DNA of 64,000 bases from Snodgrassella sp. CFCC 13594 (GCF_001590725.1 NZ_LQXR01000009.1:25977-89976), one strand, 5' to 3'; shown: positions 31,290-38,709, counted from the stretch's first letter. Translations and numbers: made by a program. Notes: generated from the letters alone by a model not told the origin.

Positions 31290-31751
31290 ATGGCAGCACA
31301 CAAAGCAACTGATGTTGCAAATTGGTTTATCGGAAAATTTGCAGAGTCGGGTGATGTTGTTACTCATTTAAAAGTTCAGAAGCTACTTTATTATTCAGAA
31401 GCCTGGAATCAAGTTATTAACGGTGAGGAGCTTTTTGAGGGGCAGATACAGGCGTGGGCACATGGCCCTGTAGTCCCGGAAGTTTTTCATGAGTTTAAGC
31501 AACATGGATGGAATCCATTGCCTATGCCGGAAGAAGATCGGATTCCAAAATTCTCGGAAGAAACCGAGAATGTACTAAACCAAGTTATTGATACTTATGG
31601 TGAGCTACCAGCCAAAACACTTGAGAATATGACTCATGAAGATGAGCCTTGGATTCAGGCTCGTGGCAATCTTGAGCCTGAAGAAAGATGTGAGGCTCCT
31701 ATCCCCAAAGAGGAAATAAAGACCTTCTTCGAAAAAAAATATGGGGATTAA
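31290..31751 (+). CDS. DUF4065/Panacea-domain protein, candidate antitoxin
   Basis: 153 residues. VANWFIGKFAESGDVVTHLK, VQKLLYYSEAWNQVINGEEL, AWAHGPVVPEVFHEFKQHGW and a late YGELPAKTLENMTHEDEPW are the DUF4065 (SocA-like, Panacea) pattern. These domains act as versatile antitoxins that neutralise unrelated toxins encoded beside them; others occur in phage or plasmid proteins. It is first in a two-gene unit, with the partner start one base after its stop (or overlapping, if the earlier ATG is used). Antitoxin function is inferred from family and layout. Confidence 0.8.
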   Translation: MAAHKATDVANWFIGKFAESGDVVTHLKVQKLLYYSEAWNQVINGEELFEGQIQAWAHGPVVPEVFHEFKQHGWNPLPMPEEDRIPKFSEETENVLNQVIDTYGELPAKTLENMTHEDEPWIQARGNLEPEERCEAPIPKEEIKTFFEKKYGD

Positions 31752-31752
31752 T

Positions 31753-32271
31753 ATGGCCAAAGGACAGGCAAAAAAAATACCTAAAGACAAGATTCAGGAC
31801 GAAGCAAAAGACAAAAGCTCTCTCGGAAATGTGCAAGGTTCTGAATTAGAGAAGAAAATATTTGATCTTCCCGTTTATAAAAAAGATGGCTCAAGAGAGA
31901 GTGTAAACGGAAAAAATCCATATGTTGTTTTAAAGTATTTTCAGGATGGCTGGGAATGCTTTTCTGTGTGGACAACCGAAGAGCTTAAGTCGTTTTCAAG
32001 ATTCCTGACTACTTTCTCTGGGCATACTTGGGATAGTGTCTATAAGTCAGCGGGGAAAGGGCCAAATAAAGGCAGTCTTGGCTATACCCCCTATGACATA
32101 GCCACAATGAAGGCAGGTAAAGATATTTTAGAGAAGGTAAGAGATTCAATCTCTCCCGATATCGGCTTTTTTGAGCTTAGAGTAAGTGACAAAATCCGAC
32201 TTCATGGCTTTCAGTCGCAATCAGCTTTTTTCTTGGTAATGCTTGACAGAGAGCACAGAGTTTTTCCTTGA
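31753..32271 (+). CDS. Partner of the Panacea-domain protein, candidate toxin (unknown family)
   Basis: About 172 residues and very Lys-rich at the N-terminus (KGQAKKIPKDKIQDEAKDK). A middle region reads NPYVVLKYFQDGWECFSVW, then FLTTFSGHTWDSVY. The C-terminus FFELRVSDKIRLHGFQSQSA followed by FFLVMLDREHRVFP is an alternating beta pattern that resembles the end of small RelE-like or nucleic-acid-binding folds, but I do not recognise a named family. Its coupling to a Panacea protein makes a toxin role likely. An ATG 12 bases upstream overlaps the antitoxin gene. Confidence 0.6.
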   Translation: MAKGQAKKIPKDKIQDEAKDKSSLGNVQGSELEKKIFDLPVYKKDGSRESVNGKNPYVVLKYFQDGWECFSVWTTEELKSFSRFLTTFSGHTWDSVYKSAGKGPNKGSLGYTPYDIATMKAGKDILEKVRDSISPDIGFFELRVSDKIRLHGFQSQSAFFLVMLDREHRVFP

Positions 32272-32287
32272 AATGGAATAAATTAAG

Positions 32288-32315
32288 AAAGCCAGTCAAG
32301 TGACTGGCTTTTTTT
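32288..32315. terminator. Terminator between the TA pair and the XRE gene
   Basis: AAAGCCAGTCA and TGACTGGCTTT form the stem with T tract on the plus strand, just beyond the toxin-candidate stop. It also touches the 3' end of the convergent XRE gene. Confidence 0.8.
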
Positions 32316-32586
32316 ATTCAATCAGCACTCCCTCTTCTGGTGGTTTGAGCAACAACCAAGGTTCAACCTCAAGAGCTTTTGCTATCGCTTCTATGTTGGA
32401 AAGAGACACGTTCCAACGAGATCGCTCCACAGCAGACACGTAGGTACGGTCCAACCCAGACTCTAGAGCCAGAGCCTCTTGTGACCAGTTCTTCCCTACT
32501 CTCAGCAGTCGCACATTGAAGGCCAGCACACCACGAAGATCGTCAGGTGCTGGAAGTTCTGTTGGTGGTTTGGGCTTGGCAGACAT
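32314..32586 (-). CDS. XRE-family HTH regulator
   Basis: 90 residues. A Cro/C1-type helix-turn-helix: LRVGKNWSQEALALESGLDR, TYVSAVERSRWNVSLSNIEA then AKALEVEPWLLLK. The Pro-rich N-terminus (PKPPTELPAPDD) is unusual. It is divergent from the zinc-ribbon gene over about 100 bp, where a CAAGCTAC/GTAGCTTG inverted repeat (32592-32599, 32657-32664) could be its operator. Likely controls element genes or itself. Confidence 0.85.
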   Translation of the reverse strand: MSAKPKPPTELPAPDDLRGVLAFNVRLLRVGKNWSQEALALESGLDRTYVSAVERSRWNVSLSNIEAIAKALEVEPWLLLKPPEEGVLIE

Positions 32587-32591
32587 GCCGT

Positions 32592-32664
32592 CAAGCTACC
32601 CATGTGATACATTTGCATCTACGGAGTTTGCTTCACATATGAGCAGCGACGTATGAGTAGCTTG
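32592..32664. promoter_or_regulatory. Inverted repeat between divergent XRE and zinc-ribbon genes
   Basis: CAAGCTAC-C-CATG and its inverted copy CATGAGTAGCTTG-like arm match in about 11 of 12 positions, 57 bp apart. A divergent operator pair for the XRE protein is possible. Confidence 0.35.
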
Positions 32665-32686
32665 TGAACCAGCACATGGAGTGAAA

Positions 32687-33118
32687 ATGTCAATTCAATG
32701 TCCCAAATGTGGAAGTGACCACATTCAATCAATCAGGGCCGTACTTCAATCAGGAACAACTTACAGCACAGGTTCTGTTGTTGGTGTAGGTGTTGGAACT
32801 AGTGGAGCTGGCACTTTTGGAGGCACTACTTCCAACACCAGCCAAACTACATTGGCTGCACGATTTTCCCCACCCAAAAAACCAAAGAAGTTGGAAATTA
32901 TTGCTGGTGCAATAATGTCGCTAGCTACAAGTCCTTGGCTATTCAGCAAAAGTCCACTCATGGCAATTACCATTGGTATTATCCTTTGGTGGCTTTGGGA
33001 AATTCGTGCTTACAAGAAGCGAGACAAAATCTATAAGGAGCAATATCCGATTTGGAAGAACATGCAGGACTATGGTTATTACTGCCATCGGTGTGGAAAT
33101 GCTTTTCCAGTAAAGTGA
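32687..33118 (+). CDS. Zinc-ribbon membrane protein of unknown function
   Basis: About 143 residues. The N-terminus MSIQCPKCGSDHIQS (CxxC) and the C-terminus YYCHRCGNAFPVK (CxxC) would together make one four-Cys zinc ribbon. Between them lie a Gly/Ser/Thr/Val-rich low-complexity stretch (VVGVGVGTSGAGTFGG) and a hydrophobic double segment (EIIAGAIMSLATSPW, PLMAITIGIILWWLWEI). Not recognised as a named family. The start has GGAG five bases ahead. The gene is followed by a terminator, so it is a stand-alone cargo gene. Confidence 0.65.
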   Translation: MSIQCPKCGSDHIQSIRAVLQSGTTYSTGSVVGVGVGTSGAGTFGGTTSNTSQTTLAARFSPPKKPKKLEIIAGAIMSLATSPWLFSKSPLMAITIGIILWWLWEIRAYKKRDKIYKEQYPIWKNMQDYGYYCHRCGNAFPVK

Positions 33119-33133
33119 GCATCGCAAAAATAT

Positions 33134-33160
33134 AAAGCCACTCGTTGAGTGGCTTTTTTT
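33134..33160 (+). terminator. Terminator after the zinc-ribbon gene
   Basis: AAAGCCACTC, loop GTT, GAGTGGCTTT followed by T5. A second hairpin AAGCCCC/GGGGCTT follows at about 33172-33191. Confidence 0.8.
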
Positions 33161-33250
33161 GTTCATAAAAAAAGCCCCATTGCTGGGGCTTGATTTTTTC
33201 TTGAATTCTGCTTTATTGAATATTGTCTAGATAAACATAAGGAGAATTCA

Positions 33251-33817
33251 ATGTCTAACATTATCAATTGAAACAATAAAAATCAAAATGTCAACAACTC
33301 AAATCAAGAATTTGACTATTTTTCTCTCAACAAACGAGTATTTAGTGAGCTTGTTCTAACAAGTAGACCGAAGCTCATTCTCTATCAAATAATCTCCTAT
33401 CTTGCTTGCACATGCACCTATAAAAATGGGTTCGTTGGAATTCATAGTGAGATTAAACAAGCAACCTTGTGCGAAGCACTAGGAATAGATAGAAGAGATA
33501 TAGCAGGATACTTAAAGCAGCTTGAAGCTATGAGGCTCATTAAGGTCTTCAACACAAGCCCATTAGTTCTACAAGTGCTAGAAGTTCCACAGGCACCCCA
33601 AATAAACGACATTAAGGGGCTATTGCTCTATGCACTTACTAACCCACAGCAATTCAATTTTCATAGAAATTTGAAGAGAAAAGCAGCATTCTTTGAGACA
33701 TTCAAAGAATACAACTCTCAAATTCTTGTTGAAAAAATGAAGAAAGCAGAGGTCCCAGAGGATCACCAAACAACAGAGCAAGAACCAGACGACTACGATC
33801 CATTTGGCTTTAAATAA
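33251..33817 (+). pseudogene. Replication-initiator-like winged-helix protein with in-frame TGA at codon 7
   Basis: A strong AAGGAG Shine-Dalgarno precedes ATG for MSNIIN, then TGA. The same frame stays open for about 180 further codons (FDYFSLNKRVFSELVLTSR, PKLILYQIISYLACTCTYKN, then LGIDRRDIAGYLKQLEAMRL, a helix-turn-helix-like segment). No in-frame ATG follows the stop for a long way; a TTG at 33467 is the first candidate. The position beside iterons, Asn-rich lead and winged-helix look suggest a plasmid Rep-like or copy-control protein, but I cannot name the family. The TGA could be a real nonsense change, a miscall of TGG, or read through. Confidence 0.55.
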
Positions 33818-33819
33818 TA

Positions 33820-33841
33820 ATCCCCGAAAGGGGATTTTTTT
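33820..33841 (+). terminator. Terminator after the replication-like gene
   Basis: ATCCCC, loop GAAA, GGGGAT then T7, directly after the stop codon. Confidence 0.85.
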
Positions 33842-33885
33842 GACCACATAGAAGTAAAGCACTTACAAGTCAACGACCCAAAAAC

Positions 33886-33988
33886 TCAACCCGACAAGTC
33901 AACCCGACACTAGAAGTCTTTATTAACAAGCCTTTAGATTATGCCGTCCAGCACACTCAACCCGACAACCTATTTATTCAACCCGACA
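33886..33988 (+). repeat. Four direct repeats TCAACCCGACA (iteron-like), candidate origin
   Basis: Perfect 11-bp copies at 33886-33896, 33899-33909, 33957-33967 and 33978-33988, all in the same orientation, with AT-rich sequence next to them. A degenerate copy (TCAACGACCCA) lies just upstream. Iterons beside a replication-like gene are the usual layout of a theta-type plasmid origin, so the element may replicate when excised. Confidence 0.65.
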
Positions 33989-34169
33989 CCCGCACCCTTA
34001 TCAATCAGCACTTCAGAGAAAACCTACCGACAGTTTTCGCATGTTTGATAAAGAATGTTTGACTTTTCGCACCCTATATCAATCATTCCTTCTCATATTA
34101 ATGATCATTCATAAGAAGAATAAAGAATAAATTTCCCTGCGCCAAAAAATTCCCACAGTCCAAATAGAA

Positions 34170-34196
34170 AAGTTACTCATTGAGTAGCTTTTTTTA
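34170..34196 (+). terminator. Terminator-like hairpin downstream of the iterons
   Basis: AGTTACTC, loop ATT, GAGTAGCT then T6, with one mismatch. It lies 3' of the minus-strand ribbon-helix-helix-like gene and could serve either direction. The rest of 33989-34240 shows no gene. Confidence 0.6.
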
Positions 34197-34240
34197 TTCC
34201 AGGAGGACCCAGACGAGCTGGTCCATTTTCACTATCGTGA

Positions 34241-34630
34241 TCAGCCAGCAGAAGAATTCCAAGCAAATTGATCAACAGGTTCTTGTTCTGTCTGCTGATC
34301 ATGCTTTTCGACTTCGCAATTTAATTTAATCAACTCAATCATGGTGGCTTCAATTTCTTTTCCACAGTAAGCAGAAAGTTGAACAAGTTCTTCATAAACC
34401 TGATCACCAAGAATTTTCTTCAAAATGGTGAGCTTTTGCTTTTTGTCTTTTTCAATGAAGACATCCACCGCACTTCTAACGACCAACGACATATTTGAAT
34501 TATTTGATTCAATGTGTTCTTTACTCAAATACTCAACCTGGTCATTTCTCAAAAATACAGAAATCTTCACATGATCTTTTTCAAACTTGCTTTTTTCTTT
34601 GGTGCTCTTTTCTTGTTCTAGTTCTTCCAT
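34241..34630 (-). CDS. Small DNA-binding-like protein (ribbon-helix-helix candidate)
   Basis: 129 residues, highly charged. VKISVFLRNDQVEYLSKEHI then SNMSLVVRSAVDVFIEKDKK fits a beta-strand plus two helices of a CopG/MetJ-type ribbon-helix-helix; a helical C-terminal half follows. The tail QQTEQEPVDQFAW closely resembles the tail of the replication-like protein (TTEQEPDDYDPF), at DNA level as well. It is placed between the iterons and the oriT-like region, suggesting a copy-number, partition or transfer regulator. The Shine-Dalgarno AAGGAGAA lies directly ahead. Confidence 0.6.
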   Translation of the reverse strand: MEELEQEKSTKEKSKFEKDHVKISVFLRNDQVEYLSKEHIESNNSNMSLVVRSAVDVFIEKDKKQKLTILKKILGDQVYEELVQLSAYCGKEIEATMIELIKLNCEVEKHDQQTEQEPVDQFAWNSSAG

Positions 34631-35003
34631 AAATTCTCCTTGAATGTTATTTCATAATAACAACTCAAAAAGAGCAAACAAGGATAAGAAGCTATCGACC
34701 TCGGATTTAATCGGATTGGGTCTTGTGTCTTCGACACCCTTCAAAAAAGTCTAGTCAATCAATCGGATTAAATCTTATTAGGCAAATCATATTTAATCAG
34801 ACAACAACCAACCACTTTAAAAGCAAGCAGATTAAATCAGATTGCCCATTCTTGCTTGTCTTCTCTAATCTGATTGGTTGGTATTACATAAAATTTTCTG
34901 CCTTTTTCCTTGTCTTCTTCAATCTGATTGCTATCGAATTTCACTCAGATCGTGGACATTTCATTTCTATTTCGTAAGATTAATACATATAAAGCAAGGC
35001 CAA
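34631..35003. repeat. Repeat-rich noncoding region upstream of the mob operon
   Basis: About 370 bp without a convincing gene. Short AATC-G/A/T-GATT words recur in both orientations (for example near 34710, 34760, 34830, 34870, 34922). A 25-bp direct repeat built from TTGTCTTCTTCAATCTGATTG-like sequence is present at 34852-34876 and 34906-34930. Likely binding sites for an element-encoded protein. Confidence 0.5.
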
Positions 35004-35077
35004 TTTTTCCAGACGAAACTTTCGGCTATTTCATAGCCTCGTTTCTGGAAAAATCCCTTGCTAGGGCTATGCCCTAG
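35004..35077 (+). other. Candidate origin of transfer (oriT) with nested hairpins
   Basis: An outer stem TTTTTCCAGA (35004-35013) with TCTGGAAAAA (35044-35053) encloses a perfect inner hairpin GGCTAT-TTC-ATAGCC (35024-35038). Immediately beyond lies CTAGGGC-TAT-GCCCTAG (35061-35077) followed by AACCCTTATAA. Nested inverted repeats just ahead of mobC/mobA are the usual form of an oriT; the nic site cannot be set from sequence alone. Confidence 0.6.
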
Positions 35078-35108
35078 AACCCTTATAAAAACAACTACGG
35101 AGAAGAAA

Positions 35109-35315
35109 ATGACATTGACAGGAAAAGATAAAGAAATATATGAACACCTATTGAAAGACTTAAGATCAACAGGTGGGAAAATCGGCAAAAGACAAATTTT
35201 GAAGCAGTTTGATTGCCTGTATTCAAAATGGTTTTCTAGTCAGGTTAACACTCAAGAGCTTAGAAAGGATTTTGAGAAACAGATAGATATTGAGGAAAGA
35301 AAATGGCAACATTAA
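35109..35315 (+). CDS. Small protein leading the mob operon, unknown function
   Basis: 68 residues and basic: LTGKDKEIYEHLLKDLRSTG, KIGKRQILKQFDCLYSKWF then a helical acidic/basic end. It has a GGAGAAGAAA Shine-Dalgarno. Its 3' end overlaps the MobC start by 13 bp, so it is co-translated with the mobilization genes and is probably an accessory relaxosome or regulatory protein. No family recognised. Confidence 0.6.
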   Translation: MTLTGKDKEIYEHLLKDLRSTGGKIGKRQILKQFDCLYSKWFSSQVNTQELRKDFEKQIDIEERKWQH

Positions 35316-35698
35316 AAACACACCCAGGTCGAACCAATGACGATCACAAGTTCAAGCGAGATACACGATTCGAAATCAGACTTTCAGAGATCGAATATGA
35401 GGCCCTTGTAGCCCAATGGCACAAATCAGGTAAGCACAATTCTATGGCCCGTTATGCTCGTGCCTGCATTTTTGGTGAAGAGGACAAGATAGAAATTCAC
35501 ATCAACCAGAAAAAGCAAGCCGGGATTGATCGTCTCAAGGTGCAAGGTGCCCTTGGCAAAATTGGCTCCAATTTCAATCAGCTTGCCAAGCAGTTGAATT
35601 CGAAATATGACTTCATCACTGCCAAGACCTTGATCGCTGAAATGGAAAAAATCAGGATTGAACTTGAAAAGATTTCCAATCTGAACGACGGAGAATGA
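35303..35698 (+). CDS. mobC: MobC-like relaxosome accessory protein
   Basis: 131 residues. RFEIRLSEIEYEALVAQWHK then SMARYARACIFGEED is a ribbon-helix-helix-like DNA-binding start. VQGALGKIGSNFNQLAKQLN and the closing coiled helix are the typical MobC (MbeC/BmgB-like) segment. MobC binds oriT and helps the relaxase open the strands. The stop is one base before the relaxase start. Confidence 0.82.
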   Translation: MATLKTHPGRTNDDHKFKRDTRFEIRLSEIEYEALVAQWHKSGKHNSMARYARACIFGEEDKIEIHINQKKQAGIDRLKVQGALGKIGSNFNQLAKQLNSKYDFITAKTLIAEMEKIRIELEKISNLNDGE

Positions 35699-35699
35699 A

Positions 35700-37208
35700 A
35701 TGCTCCATGTCCGAATGAAACATGGCAAGGGAGATCCACAGAAAGCCGCTGATTACCTTTTGAGTGACAAAGACCACACCGGCAAGTCTCGCTCTGTCAA
35801 ACCTGAAATTCTAGATGGTGATCCGAACAATGTCGCCAAGATTGCCAGCATGACCACCAGAGCCCACAAGTATGCAACTGGGGCCTTGGCCTTCCGTGAC
35901 ACAGAAAAGCCCACCCTGGCCCAGCAGCAGGCCGTTATGAGGGACTTTGAAGCCACCTTCCTTCCAGGTCTTGAGAAGGACAAGAACTATGCGATTGCAT
36001 GGGTTGCCCATTGTGACAAGGGCAATCTTGAATTGAACTACTTTCTTGCTACTACTGAGCTAACCACTGGAAAGCAGTTGAACCCTTTTCCACCAGGCAC
36101 CCTTCAACATGAGTTCAATGATGCTTGGGTTCAGAACACCAATCAACAACTTGGCTACGACCAAGTCGTCACTGATCCGCTGAAAATCTCTCGCTCAAAA
36201 TTTGAACAGAAGATTCTTCCACTTAAAGAAGCCACTGCCGAAATCTGTCAGCAGGCAAAATCACACAAAGAGATCAGGGACAACCTAGAAGAGATTTTCA
36301 AGTCAGCCATTGAACACGATGAGATCAAGAGCCGCCAAGAGATTATTGACTTGCTCAAAGAGCATGGTGATATAACCAGAGTCGGCAACGATTACATTTC
36401 ATTCAAGCCAGAAAGTGAAGCAAAAGCCATTCGCTTGAAAGGCCCCGTTTTTGAAGAAGGGGCAGACTATAAAGAATTGAAAGAGAAGTCCAAGGAATAT
36501 CAGCTATCCAAGCAGCAGCCCAAGGACTTGACTCAAGAGCAGTTCAAGCAGAATAAGGAAAAGATTGATCGTTTGAAAAACTCTCGCCTTGAATACTTCA
36601 AGAAGCAATATCAGCAGAAGGAGAAGAAGGTTCGCACCTTTGGCCCAAAGTCCATGCAGGCTAAAAAGCCTGCTTCTCCAAAATCAGCACCACAACCGCA
36701 GCAGCAACCAGACGGACAGCCGGAGGATGCTATGGCTGCAATGAAAAGAATGATGGAAGAAGTCAGGCAGGAAAATCAGGAATCATTGAAGAAGCAGGAA
36801 TCACTTGAGAAGTTGGATAACAAAAAGCAGGAAGCCGCCAAGCCTCAAGATCCTATCGTGGTGAAGTCCAACAGCAGCAAGCAGGCCCAACCTACCAGGA
36901 ACGACCACAAGCCCGCTATAGCCTCGTTTGGGCAGGTTGCCACAGGTTCAAGAGCGGCATTCTTCACTATCCAGATTAATCATGTGCTGGCTTCCAAGCA
37001 TTCATTGGAAATGCAGATCGGCAGTTTGAGCATGTTCAAGCTATCCGACATAGTGAAGAAGCAGGAGTTAATGCGACAAATTTACTTGTTGCAGCAGCAG
37101 ATTGAAGTCTTGAAGGCACAGCAGGAACAGGCAGCAACCGCCGAGCTTATCCAGCAGCAGGCAGCCCGCTACAAGAACACCACCACACCTAAGCCGAAAT
37201 GGGTTTGA
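35700..37208 (+). CDS. mobA: Relaxase/mobilization nuclease, MOB-HEN (ColE1 MbeA type)
   Basis: 502 residues. The candidate catalytic tyrosine is Tyr19 (GDPQKAADYLLSDKD). Around residue 104 AHCDKGNLELNYF gives His104, Glu111 and Asn113, spaced exactly as the HEN signature of ColE1 MbeA, which replaces the three-His metal site of other relaxases. The last half is a Gln/Lys-rich coiled coil, with long QQ stretches and a final leucine-rich helix, likely for coupling-protein or oligomer contacts. It would nick oriT and pilot the strand through a helper's conjugation system. Confidence 0.88.
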   Translation: MLHVRMKHGKGDPQKAADYLLSDKDHTGKSRSVKPEILDGDPNNVAKIASMTTRAHKYATGALAFRDTEKPTLAQQQAVMRDFEATFLPGLEKDKNYAIAWVAHCDKGNLELNYFLATTELTTGKQLNPFPPGTLQHEFNDAWVQNTNQQLGYDQVVTDPLKISRSKFEQKILPLKEATAEICQQAKSHKEIRDNLEEIFKSAIEHDEIKSRQEIIDLLKEHGDITRVGNDYISFKPESEAKAIRLKGPVFEEGADYKELKEKSKEYQLSKQQPKDLTQEQFKQNKEKIDRLKNSRLEYFKKQYQQKEKKVRTFGPKSMQAKKPASPKSAPQPQQQPDGQPEDAMAAMKRMMEEVRQENQESLKKQESLEKLDNKKQEAAKPQDPIVVKSNSSKQAQPTRNDHKPAIASFGQVATGSRAAFFTIQINHVLASKHSLEMQIGSLSMFKLSDIVKKQELMRQIYLLQQQIEVLKAQQEQAATAELIQQQAARYKNTTTPKPKWV

Positions 37209-37223
37209 TCCCTGCCGGTGGCT

Positions 37224-37256
37224 CCTACTTCATTTGGCCTTGCCAAATAAAGTAGG
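37224..37256. repeat. Inverted repeat after mobA
   Basis: CCTACTTCATTTGGC and GCCAAATAAAGTAGG pair over 14 of 15 positions around CTT. No T tract follows on the plus strand, so it may be a processing or protein-binding hairpin rather than a terminator. Confidence 0.5.
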
Positions 37257-37260
37257 TCGA

Positions 37261-37287
37261 AAAAAAAGCACCTCACTATGGAGGTGC
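37261..37287 (-). terminator. Terminator of the integrase gene
   Basis: On the minus strand GCACCTC and GAGGTGC flank a short loop and are followed by T8, about 60 bp after the integrase stop. Confidence 0.75.
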
Positions 37288-37347
37288 CGCTAGGCTGGCT
37301 GTTTGGACCGCTTCGTCGGGTCCTTCCGAGATATTCAAGAAGGCCGT

Positions 37348-38709
37348 TTACTTCCTTGTTGGCAATTTGATAGGGCTATACCTCTTGGTGGTCTGTTTAT
37401 TGCTATGGCCGACTGACTTCATGATTTGTTCTTGACTACTCAGGCCAGAAGGAGGCAATTCACTGATATGGTTCTTTTCTAAGGTGCGGACATTCTCAAT
37501 GCCCAATAACTCACTAATGAGAATGGAGAAATTTGCTCCGTCCATTCCTGTGATCTGTCCGATATTGAAAACAAGATTGCTGATTGCCTCACGACGGAAG
37601 AAATGGAAACGGAATTTGTCCAGCTTGTGCCGCTCAATGAACTTATCAAACGAGCCGGAGAAGCCCAGCAGGGTATAGGTGAACAACCTAGGGTCATTGT
37701 CCCTCTTGGGGATGGCTTCCAAAATTTGGCGAGCTTCCTTGGTGACAACTACTTTCCTAGGTTTACCCGACTTCGTTTGATAAAGCTGGATATAGTTTTC
37801 GTCCAAATGGACTTGTTCCCATGTGAGCGGCACAACCTCACTACGACGAAAGCCACAATGATAGGCAAGCAATGAAATTTGTTTCAATTCTGGATTTGAG
37901 TATTCATCCAAAGCCTTGAATAAGGTTTCTTTTTCTTCATTGCTCAGGCGATAAACATTTTTTGGATCTCGGTTTTTGAGTAGTTCTTTATCATAGTCAG
38001 CAACAGGATTGCGAAGTCCTTTGAATTTTGCTTCTTGGTGCCGCAGGTTATTAAACAGCTTTTTGATAAACGACAGTTCACGAGAGACAGAAATCTTGGA
38101 GACATTGCGGCCCAGTCCTTTCTTTCTGTTGCCAGTCATGGCAGGGGTGGCAAGTCGTTCCTTGATATAGTCGTTAACTTCAATGTAGGTGATTTGCTCA
38201 GGCTTGAAACTGCCAAATGGTTTCTTTTCACCATTGGAAATTGCCTTCTGTGCCATTTGAGCAATCAAGCCACCCACCTGCAACAAAGGGGCGGCAATCT
38301 CGTTATGACGGTCAGGAATGGGTGTATTTTCAATCGTCTTGAAAAATGACAAGACACTGACTCGATTTCTTCGCTTCAAGTCGTCGCCCTCCGGTGCCTC
38401 TGGCACATACTGGGCAATGTATTGCTTGATATAGAAGGACAAGGGGGGACTTGCCAGCAGTTCAGCAATCTGCTTGGCTTTTTCGTCCCGATCAAGTTCA
38501 ATCTTGTTCAGGGCTTGCCGCCCTATGTTGGACTGGCAGGTAGCAAGGAAGTCCTTGGCCTCTTCCAAGGTGTCAAACAGACGGTCTACCTTGAGAGGGC
38601 TACCATTGACATTCCTGCTCATACGAACCCGGAAGGCGACCTGTCGGCCCTTGGCCTTGGTCTTGTTCTTCCAGACAACTTGGGTGATACCACGAGGCAA
38701 TGCAGACAC
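37348..38709 (-). CDS. Tyrosine recombinase/phage-type integrase
   Basis: 453 residues. The N-terminal part has an arm-binding-like region (TQVVWKNKTKAKGRQVAFRV) and a SAM-like core-binding domain. The catalytic domain carries Arg in AYHCGFRRSEVVPLTW (about 287), HxxR in RFHFFRREAIS (about 373) and the nucleophile Tyr in VGHSNKQTTKRYS (about 441). It should integrate and excise this element at GGTGCCT. It sits at the right end facing inward, less than 200 bp from the attachment core. No excisionase gene was recognised. Confidence 0.92.
   Translation of the reverse strand: MSALPRGITQVVWKNKTKAKGRQVAFRVRMSRNVNGSPLKVDRLFDTLEEAKDFLATCQSNIGRQALNKIELDRDEKAKQIAELLASPPLSFYIKQYIAQYVPEAPEGDDLKRRNRVSVLSFFKTIENTPIPDRHNEIAAPLLQVGGLIAQMAQKAISNGEKKPFGSFKPEQITYIEVNDYIKERLATPAMTGNRKKGLGRNVSKISVSRELSFIKKLFNNLRHQEAKFKGLRNPVADYDKELLKNRDPKNVYRLSNEEKETLFKALDEYSNPELKQISLLAYHCGFRRSEVVPLTWEQVHLDENYIQLYQTKSGKPRKVVVTKEARQILEAIPKRDNDPRLFTYTLLGFSGSFDKFIERHKLDKFRFHFFRREAISNLVFNIGQITGMDGANFSILISELLGIENVRTLEKNHISELPPSGLSSQEQIMKSVGHSNKQTTKRYSPIKLPTRK

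Noticed and set aside
33886..33988. CRISPR array
   Set aside because: Repeats are only 11 bp, spacing is irregular (13, 58 and 21 bp) and no cas genes are nearby; iterons fit better.
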